NCBI GenBank assembly: GCA_019912505.1
Contig: JAIOIM010000767.1
Location: 1-7,012 of the forward strand
Length of the DNA stretch: 7,012 nucleotides
Reading direction: 5' to 3'
Source of the DNA: Ignavibacteriaceae bacterium
Lineage (GTDB): Bacteria; Bacteroidota; Ignavibacteria; Ignavibacteriales; Ignavibacteriaceae
In this document: piece by piece, positions 1 through 6,632 of the stretch
Position numbering within the stretch: the first letter of the stretch is position 1
Layout: each line of letters opens with the position of its first letter
Translations under genes and position numbers: made by a program
Notes under the pieces: generated by a model
What the model saw: the letters and a program-made list of their open reading frames with translations, nothing else
The model's database searches: none
What the model was told of the DNA's origin: nothing

Positions 1-17
1 GATAATATCAGGTAATT

Positions 18-2891
18 TTAATAATTTAACCTAATACCTAATCTAATTTGCCTAGGTGTACCAAAATTTCGGGAGTCATAGTTCATTGCCGTATATATAT
101 CTTTATAAAGTTGAGCCTTTTCATCGCCATATACCGAGCGAAGGGATTCAACTTGAGCAGAACCTTCGGGTCCGGTCAACCAACCATCATCGTAAGCATC
201 GCCGGATGTGTTAAAAACATTAACAACATTCTGCGTGTTAAGAAGATTAATTACCCACACATAGATATTCGCATTGAAGGGACCAATGTCAAAAGTTTTA
301 TCAACTTTGGCGTCAAGCTGGAATGTCCATGGTGTTGTAGAAGCATTGAGTGATTCAATAGGAAATGCCCTGTTCCCAAAGCTCTGGTCGTCCCAGCGGG
401 TATAGTTAAAACCACTAGTGAACGAGAAAAGTAAATTTGCGCCAAATCGCTCAAGAATTTTGCTTCCCAAAAATGAAGGACCATCATCTTTTGCAAATCG
501 AAAATCGATATTTATAAAACCCGTATGGGTTTGGTTAAAATCCAACGGGGCAACCTGCTGCGGGAAAAATGGTGTTGCCGTTGGCGACTGCCATATCTGT
601 CTGAAACTTGAGGATGGATTTGAACCTGTGCCAAGTGCATCCGAATAAGTGTAATCTACAGTAGCAGACAGTCTATTTGTTCTTCTTAAATCAAATTTTA
701 GTTCAACACCTTTTACAGTTGAAAAGTCGCCATTTACAAATGCATAATATTGTCTATGATTAGCAGTAGGGTCTGCAAAAACTGAGCGAATTTGTATCTG
801 GTCTTTTATATCTTTGTAAAAACCGGTGATATCAAAAGCAAAGGTAGAACCAATTTGCTGTTTGAACCCGATTTCATATTGTGTTGTTCTTTCGGGACGT
901 AAACCAAAACCTACAGGTGACTGTATAGCAAAACCACCTTTAATGTTATCGGCAACTACGTTATAACCTTGATAGACGTCTCTTAACCTTGTTTGCTGAA
1001 CAAACTTGCCATACTGTGCATGAAAAACTGTTTGATCTGTAACAGGGAATGAAAAGCCAAGTCGTGGGCTAATTTGTGTAAATGGCTCAACATTTACTAA
1101 GGTTGCAGGGTCTATAAGGTTATCTGCGGTAAATTTGATATTGTGCGGATCTTTAAATGTTTGTCCGTCAATATCAATATAGTCTAATCTTAAACCCATA
1201 TTAACAACAAGATCACTAAATTCCATTTTATCCTGGATATAGTAAGCTGCAAAAACTGGGTTTCTTGGAGCAGTTAAACCGTCTTCGGAAACATTGCCCA
1301 TCGCATCGTAACCGTAGTTATCAAGTCTATTATAATAGTCATTAACAACACCGTCAGGTATTGCACCTCTTAAACTTGCAATACTAACCGGGCTGGGTAG
1401 AGCGTATCTTCTAATAGTGTAATATTTAAAATCACCACCGGTTTTAAGCTCATGGTGTGCACCAATTTGATATAACAAATTGATAGTTCCGCCAATACTT
1501 TGATTACGGCGTTTTTCATAATAATTATATGGGCGTTCTACAGGTAAGAAAGCATTACCAAAAAGTGAATAATTAGTCTGAAACTGACCATCGCTTTTCA
1601 ATGTAGTACCGAGTTTAGCATTTTCAATAGAATCGCCGTAGGCAGTAATGTTGTGCTGGAACAGCGGATCCATCTGCACCAAAAAATCATCATAATAATT
1701 TACAATTAAATCATAAAATGCTTTTTGGCTGATGATATGAGTTAACTTTAAGCTGCCAGTAAGCGTGCTTGATTGCTGCTGCCCGGCACGATTAACCGTA
1801 GCAATGGCATTTCTTCCGACACCAAGACGTCTGTCGTTTACTCTGTAACTGGCATTAACTTTTATTTGAAATGGATTTGCGTCTAAAAATAAATTACCTT
1901 GGAATTGATACGTGTTTGATGCGTTATTTGGAATATATCCTTCTGGAAAATAAATATCAAAAGTATCTTTTGGTAAACCAGGGTCTGTAGCGTTTTTAAA
2001 GTCTAACCCTCTATTATAAGCAATACCGGTTTTATTAAACGTATTGCTTGCGGCTACAAAAAATCTAAGTTTTTTGTAAGACGGCAATATAGGTCCGCCG
2101 GCAGTAAGTACGTATTCACTATAGCCATAGGAATATGTACCAAGGAATTTTTCACCAACTTTTGTAAAATTATCGGTAATGGCTTCAAAGCCGATTTCAT
2201 ATTCTGATGCACCGGTTTTTGTTGTGGTTGATACAATACCAGCATTAGCGCCTCCAAACTCGGCAGAGTAACCACCGGCTTGAAATTGAATTTCTTGAAC
2301 TGCATTTTGAATACCAAGTGTTGATGCACCGCCGAAAACGGGGTTGTTTACAACAACACCATCAACAATGTACGAAACCTGGTCTGCACGGCTTCCTCTT
2401 ACATAAAGATTTCCATCTTTTGTAACAGTACTTGCCTGAGTGCCTACAACATTTGCTACGCCTCTTACAGGTAAATTTTCCATATCCTCTGCACCAACAA
2501 TGTTAATAGAGTTGGTTACGTTTTTATTTACGAGCGGTTTGGTTTCGGTAACTACTACCTCGCCAAGCTCATAAGTATCGGAGGGTAAAGAAAAATTAGC
2601 TTCTGATGTAACGTTTACAGATACCCGGATATTATTTAACGTAACCGTTTTATATCCTATGTATCTTCCAATAAGCGTGTAAGTATTTGGTGCCACATTC
2701 AATATGATGTATTCACCATCAACGTTTGTTGCTGCACCTAAACTTGTTCCTTCAATTATAATATTTGCACCAATTAACGGTTCGCCGGTTTGTGCGTCTG
2801 AAACTTTACCAACAATTTTTCCGGATTGTGCAAAAGAAAATGAAGAGAGCAAGGATAAAAGTAAAAGCAAAAGTATAAATTTAAATTTCAT
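18..2891 (-). CDS. TonB-dependent outer-membrane receptor with N-terminal carboxypeptidase-regulatory-like domain
   Basis: This is a complete 957-aa outer-membrane receptor that should import an unidentified ligand using TonB/ExbBD energy. Residues 1-22 are a Sec signal peptide with a run of leucines, ending FAQ. Residues ~25-105 form a carboxypeptidase-D regulatory-like beta-sandwich (VSDAQTGEPLIGANI near 30-44). ELGEVVVTETKP (108-119) resembles a TonB box. A plug follows (~120-225) with YVRGSRADQVSYIVDG near 163-178 and EFGGANAGIVSTTTK near 211-225. The remainder is a 22-strand-type barrel, including NLLNTQNVVNVF near 882 and a terminal strand RQIRLGIRLNY ending in an aromatic residue, as BAM substrates do. 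The length and domain order are normal for the Bacteroidota-type family. The ATG has AGGAG about 10 nt upstream, overlapping the stop codon of the preceding lipoprotein gene, so coupled translation is likely. No SusD-like partner is seen and the substrate cannot be named. The stop is 17 bp from the window edge, so no terminator can be assessed. Confidence 0.95.
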   Translation of the reverse strand: MKFKFILLLLLLSLLSSFSFAQSGKIVGKVSDAQTGEPLIGANIIIEGTSLGAATNVDGEYIILNVAPNTYTLIGRYIGYKTVTLNNIRVSVNVTSEANFSLPSDTYELGEVVVTETKPLVNKNVTNSINIVGAEDMENLPVRGVANVVGTQASTVTKDGNLYVRGSRADQVSYIVDGVVVNNPVFGGASTLGIQNAVQEIQFQAGGYSAEFGGANAGIVSTTTKTGASEYEIGFEAITDNFTKVGEKFLGTYSYGYSEYVLTAGGPILPSYKKLRFFVAASNTFNKTGIAYNRGLDFKNATDPGLPKDTFDIYFPEGYIPNNASNTYQFQGNLFLDANPFQIKVNASYRVNDRRLGVGRNAIATVNRAGQQQSSTLTGSLKLTHIISQKAFYDLIVNYYDDFLVQMDPLFQHNITAYGDSIENAKLGTTLKSDGQFQTNYSLFGNAFLPVERPYNYYEKRRNQSIGGTINLLYQIGAHHELKTGGDFKYYTIRRYALPSPVSIASLRGAIPDGVVNDYYNRLDNYGYDAMGNVSEDGLTAPRNPVFAAYYIQDKMEFSDLVVNMGLRLDYIDIDGQTFKDPHNIKFTADNLIDPATLVNVEPFTQISPRLGFSFPVTDQTVFHAQYGKFVQQTRLRDVYQGYNVVADNIKGGFAIQSPVGFGLRPERTTQYEIGFKQQIGSTFAFDITGFYKDIKDQIQIRSVFADPTANHRQYYAFVNGDFSTVKGVELKFDLRRTNRLSATVDYTYSDALGTGSNPSSSFRQIWQSPTATPFFPQQVAPLDFNQTHTGFINIDFRFAKDDGPSFLGSKILERFGANLLFSFTSGFNYTRWDDQSFGNRAFPIESLNASTTPWTFQLDAKVDKTFDIGPFNANIYVWVINLLNTQNVVNVFNTSGDAYDDGWLTGPEGSAQVESLRSVYGDEKAQLYKDIYTAMNYDSRNFGTPRQIRLGIRLNY
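2856..2873 (-). repeat. Three-unit hexanucleotide repeat in the receptor signal peptide
   Basis: On the plus strand the sequence reads TAAAAG TAAAAG CAAAAG. On the coding strand this encodes part of the leucine run in the hydrophobic core of the receptor's signal peptide. Because the unit is 6 bp, copy-number change would add or remove two residues without breaking the frame. With only three copies it may simply reflect leucine codon choice. Confidence 0.6.
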
Positions 2892-2901
2892 AACTACTTA
2901 T

Positions 2902-2906
2902 CTCCT
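2902..2906 (-). promoter_or_regulatory. Shine-Dalgarno of the TonB receptor, overlapping the lipoprotein stop region
   Basis: On the minus strand the lipoprotein stop TAA (2907-2909) runs straight into AGGAG (2902-2906), with 10 nt to the receptor ATG at 2891. Ribosomes terminating on the lipoprotein frame would be placed on the receptor start, which supports translational coupling and one bicistronic transcript. Confidence 0.75.
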
Positions 2907-3686
2907 TTATAACAAATCTCTTGAACGAATGGGAGGTGGAACCACTGAATTATTAAAAACTGATAAATCATTTGGTTTTCCATAAAAGAACATATAATAT
3001 TTATTTCCAGCCGTCAAATTACCGAGATCAAGGGTATCTGTATATGTTGTGCCTCCTGTAACGATAACTTGATAATTGCCCGGAACAACATTTCCAGCCG
3101 ATTTAGTTCCTTCAAAAGCTAAAGCAGTTGTTAAAACTGTATCTACCCTAGCAGTATCGCCCGTAGCCACAAAAGAAAGTTGTAACCCGTAGCTCATTGC
3201 TTCCAAAGTATCCAGTGTTGCTGCGGCGTTTACAAAAAATAGGTGAGCATTTCCGGACTTTGGTGCTTGGCTTACATATACTAACCCATCAGCAACTTCC
3301 AAATATGCAAATGTGCTTACCAGTTCATCGGGTGAATAAAAACCGTCAAAAACAATAGTAGTTCTATCAAAAGAAATAATTTCTATGGTTTTTTTATAAA
3401 TACTTGTGTTAGTGCTATCAAAAATTTCAAATACTCTTTTACCAGGGTGGATGTCAAAATATTCCGATGCCGAACCTGATTTAAGAACATTAAGTGTAGA
3501 ATGTAATACTTTCCCGTCAATTGTAACTTTCATTTGGGAAACATTACTTGACACATTTACGATTCTAGCCTCGGAAAATGCATCTATAACAGGGGGAATT
3601 GTCGGCTCCTCCACACAGCTGACTAACGTCAAACTGAATAGAGATAAAGCCATGTACAATATCCCACCTTTAAAAGTTAACCGCAT
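2907..3686 (-). CDS. Outer-membrane lipoprotein with two DUF4397-like domains
   Basis: A predicted 259-aa lipoprotein. After a basic n-region (MRLTFK) and hydrophobic core, the lipobox LVSC places the lipidated cysteine at residue 24. VEE follows it, an acidic start like that of surface-exported Bacteroidota lipoproteins (inference). Two beta-rich repeats resemble DUF4397. The first is at ~40-115, with ARIVNVSS, VTIDGKVL and a GKRVFEIFD strand. The second is at ~147-248, with HLFFVNAA, VVPGNYQVIVTGG and LTAGNKYYMFFYG. DUF4397 has no established biochemical role. The start at 3686 was chosen because GAGGT lies 5 nt upstream. An in-frame ATG at 3698 would add MRYE but has no Shine-Dalgarno sequence, and one at 3653 would remove the basic n-region. 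The gene lies 15 nt before the TonB receptor in the same direction, so the two are almost certainly one operon and may form a receptor/lipoprotein complex. The domain call rests on motif resemblance only. Confidence 0.88.
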   Translation of the reverse strand: MRLTFKGGILYMALSLFSLTLVSCVEEPTIPPVIDAFSEARIVNVSSNVSQMKVTIDGKVLHSTLNVLKSGSASEYFDIHPGKRVFEIFDSTNTSIYKKTIEIISFDRTTIVFDGFYSPDELVSTFAYLEVADGLVYVSQAPKSGNAHLFFVNAAATLDTLEAMSYGLQLSFVATGDTARVDTVLTTALAFEGTKSAGNVVPGNYQVIVTGGTTYTDTLDLGNLTAGNKYYMFFYGKPNDLSVFNNSVVPPPIRSRDLL

Positions 3687-3807
3687 CTCATACCTCATTA
3701 AATTGTGTGAAGATATTTATGAAATAGATTTTTATCTCCAATTAAAAAATTAGCTGCTGCCCTATTAAAAGGGCAGAACAGCTAACGAATAAATTAGGAA
3801 TGTTGTA
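3687..3807. other. Intergenic region between T9SS cargo gene and lipoprotein operon
   Basis: These 121 bp hold the terminator and then about 57 bp before the lipoprotein start. The lipoprotein operon should need its own promoter here, but I see no convincing box. The best sigma70 candidate is TTGGAG next to the terminator T-run with TAAATA 16 nt later, only 3 of 6 matches each. No clear Bacteroidota TTTG/TAnnTTTG pair is present either. GAGGT at 3692-3696 is the Shine-Dalgarno that sets the lipoprotein start. Confidence 0.5.
3744..3785 (-). terminator. Intrinsic terminator of the T9SS cargo gene
   Basis: A 14-bp stem pairs TTAGCTGCTGCCCT (3750-3763) with AGGGCAG (3770-3776) and CAGCTAA (3779-3785). 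It has a 6-nt loop and a 2-nt AA bulge on the right arm. Read on the minus strand, the stem is followed at once by six T residues (3744-3749). This is a textbook Rho-independent terminator 22 nt beyond the TAG of the T9SS cargo gene. The plus-strand side has no U-tract, so it works in one direction only. It separates the cargo gene from the lipoprotein/receptor operon. Confidence 0.88.
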
Positions 3808-6078
3808 CTACTTAAGTAGCATCATTTTCTTTGAAGAGGTGAAAGAGCCAGCGTTTAAAGTATAAACATATAAACCGGATGCTAATTTTGAAGCATCGAA
3901 ATTAACTTTATAGCTGCCTGCATTTTTAGTTGTATTAACTAAAGTTGCAACCTCTCTGCCTAATACATCATATATTTTAAGAGTTACATTGCTTCTTTCA
4001 GCAACTGCGAACTCAATAAGTGTACTTGGGTTAAACGGATTAGGATAATTCTGTGACAAGTTGAAAGTTCCCGGTACAACACCGTTGTTTTCTACTGATA
4101 CAACAACTGCACCAAACCAACGAAGTGCCTGAACCTGAGGAGCTTCACTTGCAAAACCTAACCATGTGTATGGGGCGGATGTATTAACATATAACGGATC
4201 ATATGCCATGAACGCAACTTTGTTGCCTGCTGCTAAAGTTGTGTGAGAAGCAGCCGGTAAATTCTGCACGTTGACAATATTATCGATACCTCTGGTTTCA
4301 ACATTTACGTCAACAGTAGCAGTGCTACTAACATCATAAGCGTCAATCCAGTTAACTGTTCCATCACTTGATTCGTAACCAGGATTGTATTGTAACGAAT
4401 CTGCTGTGGTAGCAACAAATGCTGTGTTTAATGAATCGCCCAAACCAGAACCAGCAACTGGGAATAACCTTGAAGGTAATTCTTGTCCAGTGCTTGCAGC
4501 ATAACTTACATCGTTATAACTGTGGGTAATACCAAGGATGTCATATTCAAAAGTGCCGGCAGCAAAGTCCATGTTAACATAACCATATCTTGAGCCAAGC
4601 CATTCTGAACCGGCGAGGAAATAGTTATTATCATTAGAAGCGGCAAGCCATGCTCTAATAACATCATCATTATACTCGGCAGGACCGTTTGAGTTAGAAA
4701 TTTCAATTACATTAAAATAGTGATTAACTAATTCAGCCGATAAAGGACCATAAGCCCATACGTCATGATTAAAAGCTAAAGTACCATAGTTAGTATAGTC
4801 GCCTATTCCAAAATAATAATCCTGAGGATAGCCGCTTGTTTTAAAATCATAACCGTTAAATACTACAAGAGTTTTGTTTACCGGATTTGGAGCAAAGATT
4901 AAATATGTGTAAGATGATAAAGATGTTGACATGTTACCTTGAACATCAGTAGCATCTACTGTGTATGTTACTTTGGTTCCGGGTACCTGACCAGGAATTA
5001 CACCGCTCCACTCATCGCCGCTTGTATTGCTCATTGCAACAGCATCATAAGTAGTTCCGTTATCAGTACTGTACTGAATGTTTGCCGAAGCAACGCCAGC
5101 AGGACCGCCTGAAGGATTACCATCAGTGATAGTAGCAGTTATTGTCTGAGGATCTGTTGATAAACCACTGTTTACTTGGTTAAACCCAACAATAGTTGGG
5201 GAAACATCGCCAAGAAGCTCAACAGCAACTTTCATATCCCATGTAAAATCTCTTGACCACCAGCCTTTGTCACCGTCAGGACCGACAACTAAACGACCGT
5301 TTGCATAAAATTTGAATGCAGGTGGTAAGGAAGAAATAGTAGCTGCATAAAGACCTACGCGGTCAGTGCTTGCTGTTAAGTTAGGAGCAACATTGCTCAT
5401 AACAACACCAAAAACTTCTCCTTCGTCAACAATAGGCTCAAAAGCTAATAAGCTCATTTCAACCCATTGATAGCCTGCAACACCGCCTGGGTTCTCAGGA
5501 ACTATCGGGGCACCTTGTCCAGCGTCGCTCCAGATATCTTCAGCGAATGGACTTGGAACGCCATTTCCGGATATGTCAACCCAATCGCCAGTACGATCTG
5601 CGTTATCATAAAAACCGGTAATATCGTTAAAATTGTTTCCAACTGCGGGATAATATCCCCATCTATTTGTGTGATTGCAAGTATCAAGCTGAGCTTTTGT
5701 CCAGCCGAATTTTACAATTTTAATTTCAGCGCCGGCGCCGTCAGTGTTTTCGTATGGAGTAAAACCCACTGCTTTAATTTTAATTTGAGTAGGTGCAACA
5801 AACCACTGAACACCAATGTCTCTAGAGAAGAAACCGAAGTTTGAGTTACCCGATGCCGGGAATAAACTTCTGTACTCTAAAGTATCAGGTGCGCCAAGCA
5901 CGTTTGCCGGGGCAGTTTTAGATGTGGCAACGTGAGGTACCAGCTTTGAAGTAACTTTTTTCACTTCATTGTTTTTGTACATCTTACCGGAAGGGGTTAG
6001 CACATAAGTGTCCTGTGCTAAAAGCAAACCGGAAGCAAACAATAAAAGTGTACATAATGTAAAAACACGTTTAAGCAT
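3808..6078 (-). CDS. Secreted multidomain protein with type IX secretion C-terminal sorting domain
   Basis: A complete 756-aa protein predicted to cross the inner membrane by Sec and the outer membrane by T9SS. Residues 1-22 are a signal peptide ending LLLAQ. Residues ~60-290 look like a beta-rich domain ending in GWWSRDFTWDMKVAVELLG (272-290). Residues ~293-395 are an Ig/fibronectin-like module (IQYSTDNGTTY, IPGQVPGTKVTYTVDATD). Residues ~400-660 alternate hydrophobic strands and helices (TLVVFNGYDF, FNVIEISNSNG, NDDVIRAWLAA, NYFLAGSEWLG), suggesting a GATase/ThuA-like Rossmann fold; this is inference. Residues 672-756 are a type A T9SS sorting domain with QNYPNPFNPST, LKIYDVLGREVATLV, FDASKLASGLYVYTL and KKMMLLK. 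The mature chain has only one cysteine (134), so cysteine catalysis in the central domain is unlikely. AGGAG sits 7 nt before the ATG. Tandem promoters lie upstream and a terminator follows, so it is probably monocistronic. No enzymatic function is assigned. Confidence 0.93.
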   Translation of the reverse strand: MLKRVFTLCTLLLFASGLLLAQDTYVLTPSGKMYKNNEVKKVTSKLVPHVATSKTAPANVLGAPDTLEYRSLFPASGNSNFGFFSRDIGVQWFVAPTQIKIKAVGFTPYENTDGAGAEIKIVKFGWTKAQLDTCNHTNRWGYYPAVGNNFNDITGFYDNADRTGDWVDISGNGVPSPFAEDIWSDAGQGAPIVPENPGGVAGYQWVEMSLLAFEPIVDEGEVFGVVMSNVAPNLTASTDRVGLYAATISSLPPAFKFYANGRLVVGPDGDKGWWSRDFTWDMKVAVELLGDVSPTIVGFNQVNSGLSTDPQTITATITDGNPSGGPAGVASANIQYSTDNGTTYDAVAMSNTSGDEWSGVIPGQVPGTKVTYTVDATDVQGNMSTSLSSYTYLIFAPNPVNKTLVVFNGYDFKTSGYPQDYYFGIGDYTNYGTLAFNHDVWAYGPLSAELVNHYFNVIEISNSNGPAEYNDDVIRAWLAASNDNNYFLAGSEWLGSRYGYVNMDFAAGTFEYDILGITHSYNDVSYAASTGQELPSRLFPVAGSGLGDSLNTAFVATTADSLQYNPGYESSDGTVNWIDAYDVSSTATVDVNVETRGIDNIVNVQNLPAASHTTLAAGNKVAFMAYDPLYVNTSAPYTWLGFASEAPQVQALRWFGAVVVSVENNGVVPGTFNLSQNYPNPFNPSTLIEFAVAERSNVTLKIYDVLGREVATLVNTTKNAGSYKVNFDASKLASGLYVYTLNAGSFTSSKKMMLLK

Positions 6079-6145
6079 AATTGCTCTCCTAATGAATGTG
6101 AGTGAATTGATTATTGTTAATACGAGAAACAGCCAATTTATTTTC

Positions 6146-6179
6146 TAACTTAAAAACAAGCTTTCCTCTTCTTAAGTTA
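6146..6179 (-). repeat. 8-bp inverted repeat in the 5' leader of the T9SS cargo gene
   Basis: TAACTTAA (6146-6153) and TTAAGTTA (6172-6179) are perfect reverse complements around an 18-nt loop. The hairpin would lie in the transcribed leader, just downstream of the predicted P1 start. The stem is AT-rich and has no following T-run, so it is not a terminator. It could stabilise the mRNA 5' end or be a protein site. Confidence 0.4.
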
Positions 6180-6202
6180 ATGTTAAAACTAAAGACCGTG
6201 TC

Positions 6203-6231
6203 AAAATACTACAACCTATTTTTTTTGTCAA
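6203..6231 (-). promoter_or_regulatory. Sigma70-like promoter P1 for the T9SS cargo gene
   Basis: On the minus strand a perfect -35 box TTGACA (6226-6231) is followed by exactly 17 nt, beginning with an A-run, and then TATTTT (6203-6208), which matches 4 of 6 positions of TATAAT. The predicted transcript would start near 6196, giving a 5' leader of roughly 118 nt before the ATG at 6078. It faces the T9SS cargo gene. It is assigned by pattern alone. Confidence 0.6.
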
Positions 6232-6257
6232 GTATTTTTAAACGTTTTATTTAACCG

Positions 6258-6287
6258 ATAATTACGCTTTTTTTTTATACTTGTCAA
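6258..6287 (-). promoter_or_regulatory. Second sigma70-like promoter P2, upstream of P1
   Basis: A second perfect TTGACA on the minus strand (6282-6287) has AATTAT (6258-6263, 4 of 6 matches) after an 18-nt spacer with a nine-A run. Its -35 element sits in the same 10-mer, TACTTGACAA, as P1, 56 bp further upstream. The weaker -10 box and longer spacer suggest a weaker or regulated start. Confidence 0.4.
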
Positions 6288-6316
6288 GTAATTTATCTGC
6301 CAATAAAAATTTATTT

Positions 6317-6326
6317 TAACCGGTTA
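6317..6326. promoter_or_regulatory. Perfect 10-bp palindrome TAACCGGTTA, possible operator
   Basis: TAACCGGTTA is a perfect palindrome about 30 bp upstream of the P2 -35 box, centred about 70 bp before the predicted P2 start. Its left half, extended to TTTAACCG, recurs at 6250-6257 near that start. A nine-base palindrome GGTAATACC follows at 6333-6341. A dimeric regulator site is possible, but there is no direct evidence. Confidence 0.25.
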
Positions 6327-6361
6327 TACATTGGTAATACCGCTAATCAATAGTTTATGTA

Positions 6362-6523
6362 TCAGATAATTTTGTTAAATCCGGCAACAGTTGTTGTGCC
6401 AGAAAACGCATATAACCCCCAATTCCATTGGTTCAAATTAGGGTTTGCTATTTACTATTTGTTTCGGCAATTGCTTTATAAACGGCTGCAACAACAATAG
6501 CCGATATGAAAAAAAGAAAATAT
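6362..6523 (-). pseudogene. Possible remnant of a small protein gene (speculative)
   Basis: Two minus-strand reading stretches meet at 6450 in different frames. The upstream one (down from about 6521 to a TAG at 6448-6450) contains FISAIVVAAVYKAIAE, which looks like a membrane segment with a polar tail. The downstream one (6449 to a TGA at 6362-6364) contains WNWGLYAFSGTTTVAGF. One base of slippage or an indel near 6450 would join them into about 53 codons. No start codon precedes the first part in frame; a TAA lies just upstream. It could be a decayed gene or chance. Confidence 0.2.
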
Positions 6524-6632
6524 TAAAGTTGAAAATAATCCTTTATTTTTACCCCAAACAGAAAATAATTAAGACAACTTCCATTTTAATTAAGCAACCG
6601 GAAAAATAAATATTTTACTTTTTTGTCTATAC

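Larger units (their letters stand above)
6079..6632. other. 554-bp intergenic region between trxA and the T9SS cargo gene
   Basis: The low-coordinate third holds the cargo gene's Shine-Dalgarno (AGGAG, 6086-6090), a leader hairpin and the two tandem promoters. The middle holds the TAACCGGTTA palindrome. From about 6362 to 6523 the minus strand reads like protein in two adjoining frames broken by stops, and the plus strand holds a 47-codon ORF (6357-6500); neither is supported as a gene. The part next to trxA (6541-6632) is very AT-rich with no clear terminator. No tRNA or known riboswitch is recognisable by eye. Confidence 0.7.

Noticed and set aside
48..353. 101-codon plus-strand ORF at the left edge
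   Set aside because: It is antisense to the conserved C-terminal barrel of the TonB receptor and shows no protein-like domain.
2054..2329. 91-codon minus-strand ORF in another frame of the receptor
   Set aside because: It overlaps the conserved plug region of the receptor in an alternative frame; the receptor frame is the real one.
3406..3753. 115-codon plus-strand ORF across the lipoprotein start and terminator
   Set aside because: It is antisense to the lipoprotein, whose signal peptide and lipobox are clear, and it runs into the terminator stem.
5467..5844. 125-codon plus-strand ORF inside the T9SS cargo gene
   Set aside because: It lies wholly antisense to a well-supported gene, has no recognisable domain, and its length is common for shadow frames of an AT-rich coding sequence.
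6386..6402. Imperfect repeat around GGCAACAGTTGTTGTGCC as a terminator or CRISPR-like repeat
   Set aside because: The arms pair poorly with shifted alternatives, no T-run follows, and there are no further copies or spacers.
6483..6503. Hairpin CGGCT/AGCCG as a terminator for trxA
   Set aside because: The stem is only 5 bp with an 11-nt loop, the following minus-strand sequence (TTTATAAA) is a poor T-run, and it lies about 130 nt from the trxA stop.
6567..6592. AATTAA/TTAATT inverted repeat as a trxA terminator
   Set aside because: The stem is six A/T pairs only and no T-run follows, so it is expected by chance in this AT-rich stretch.
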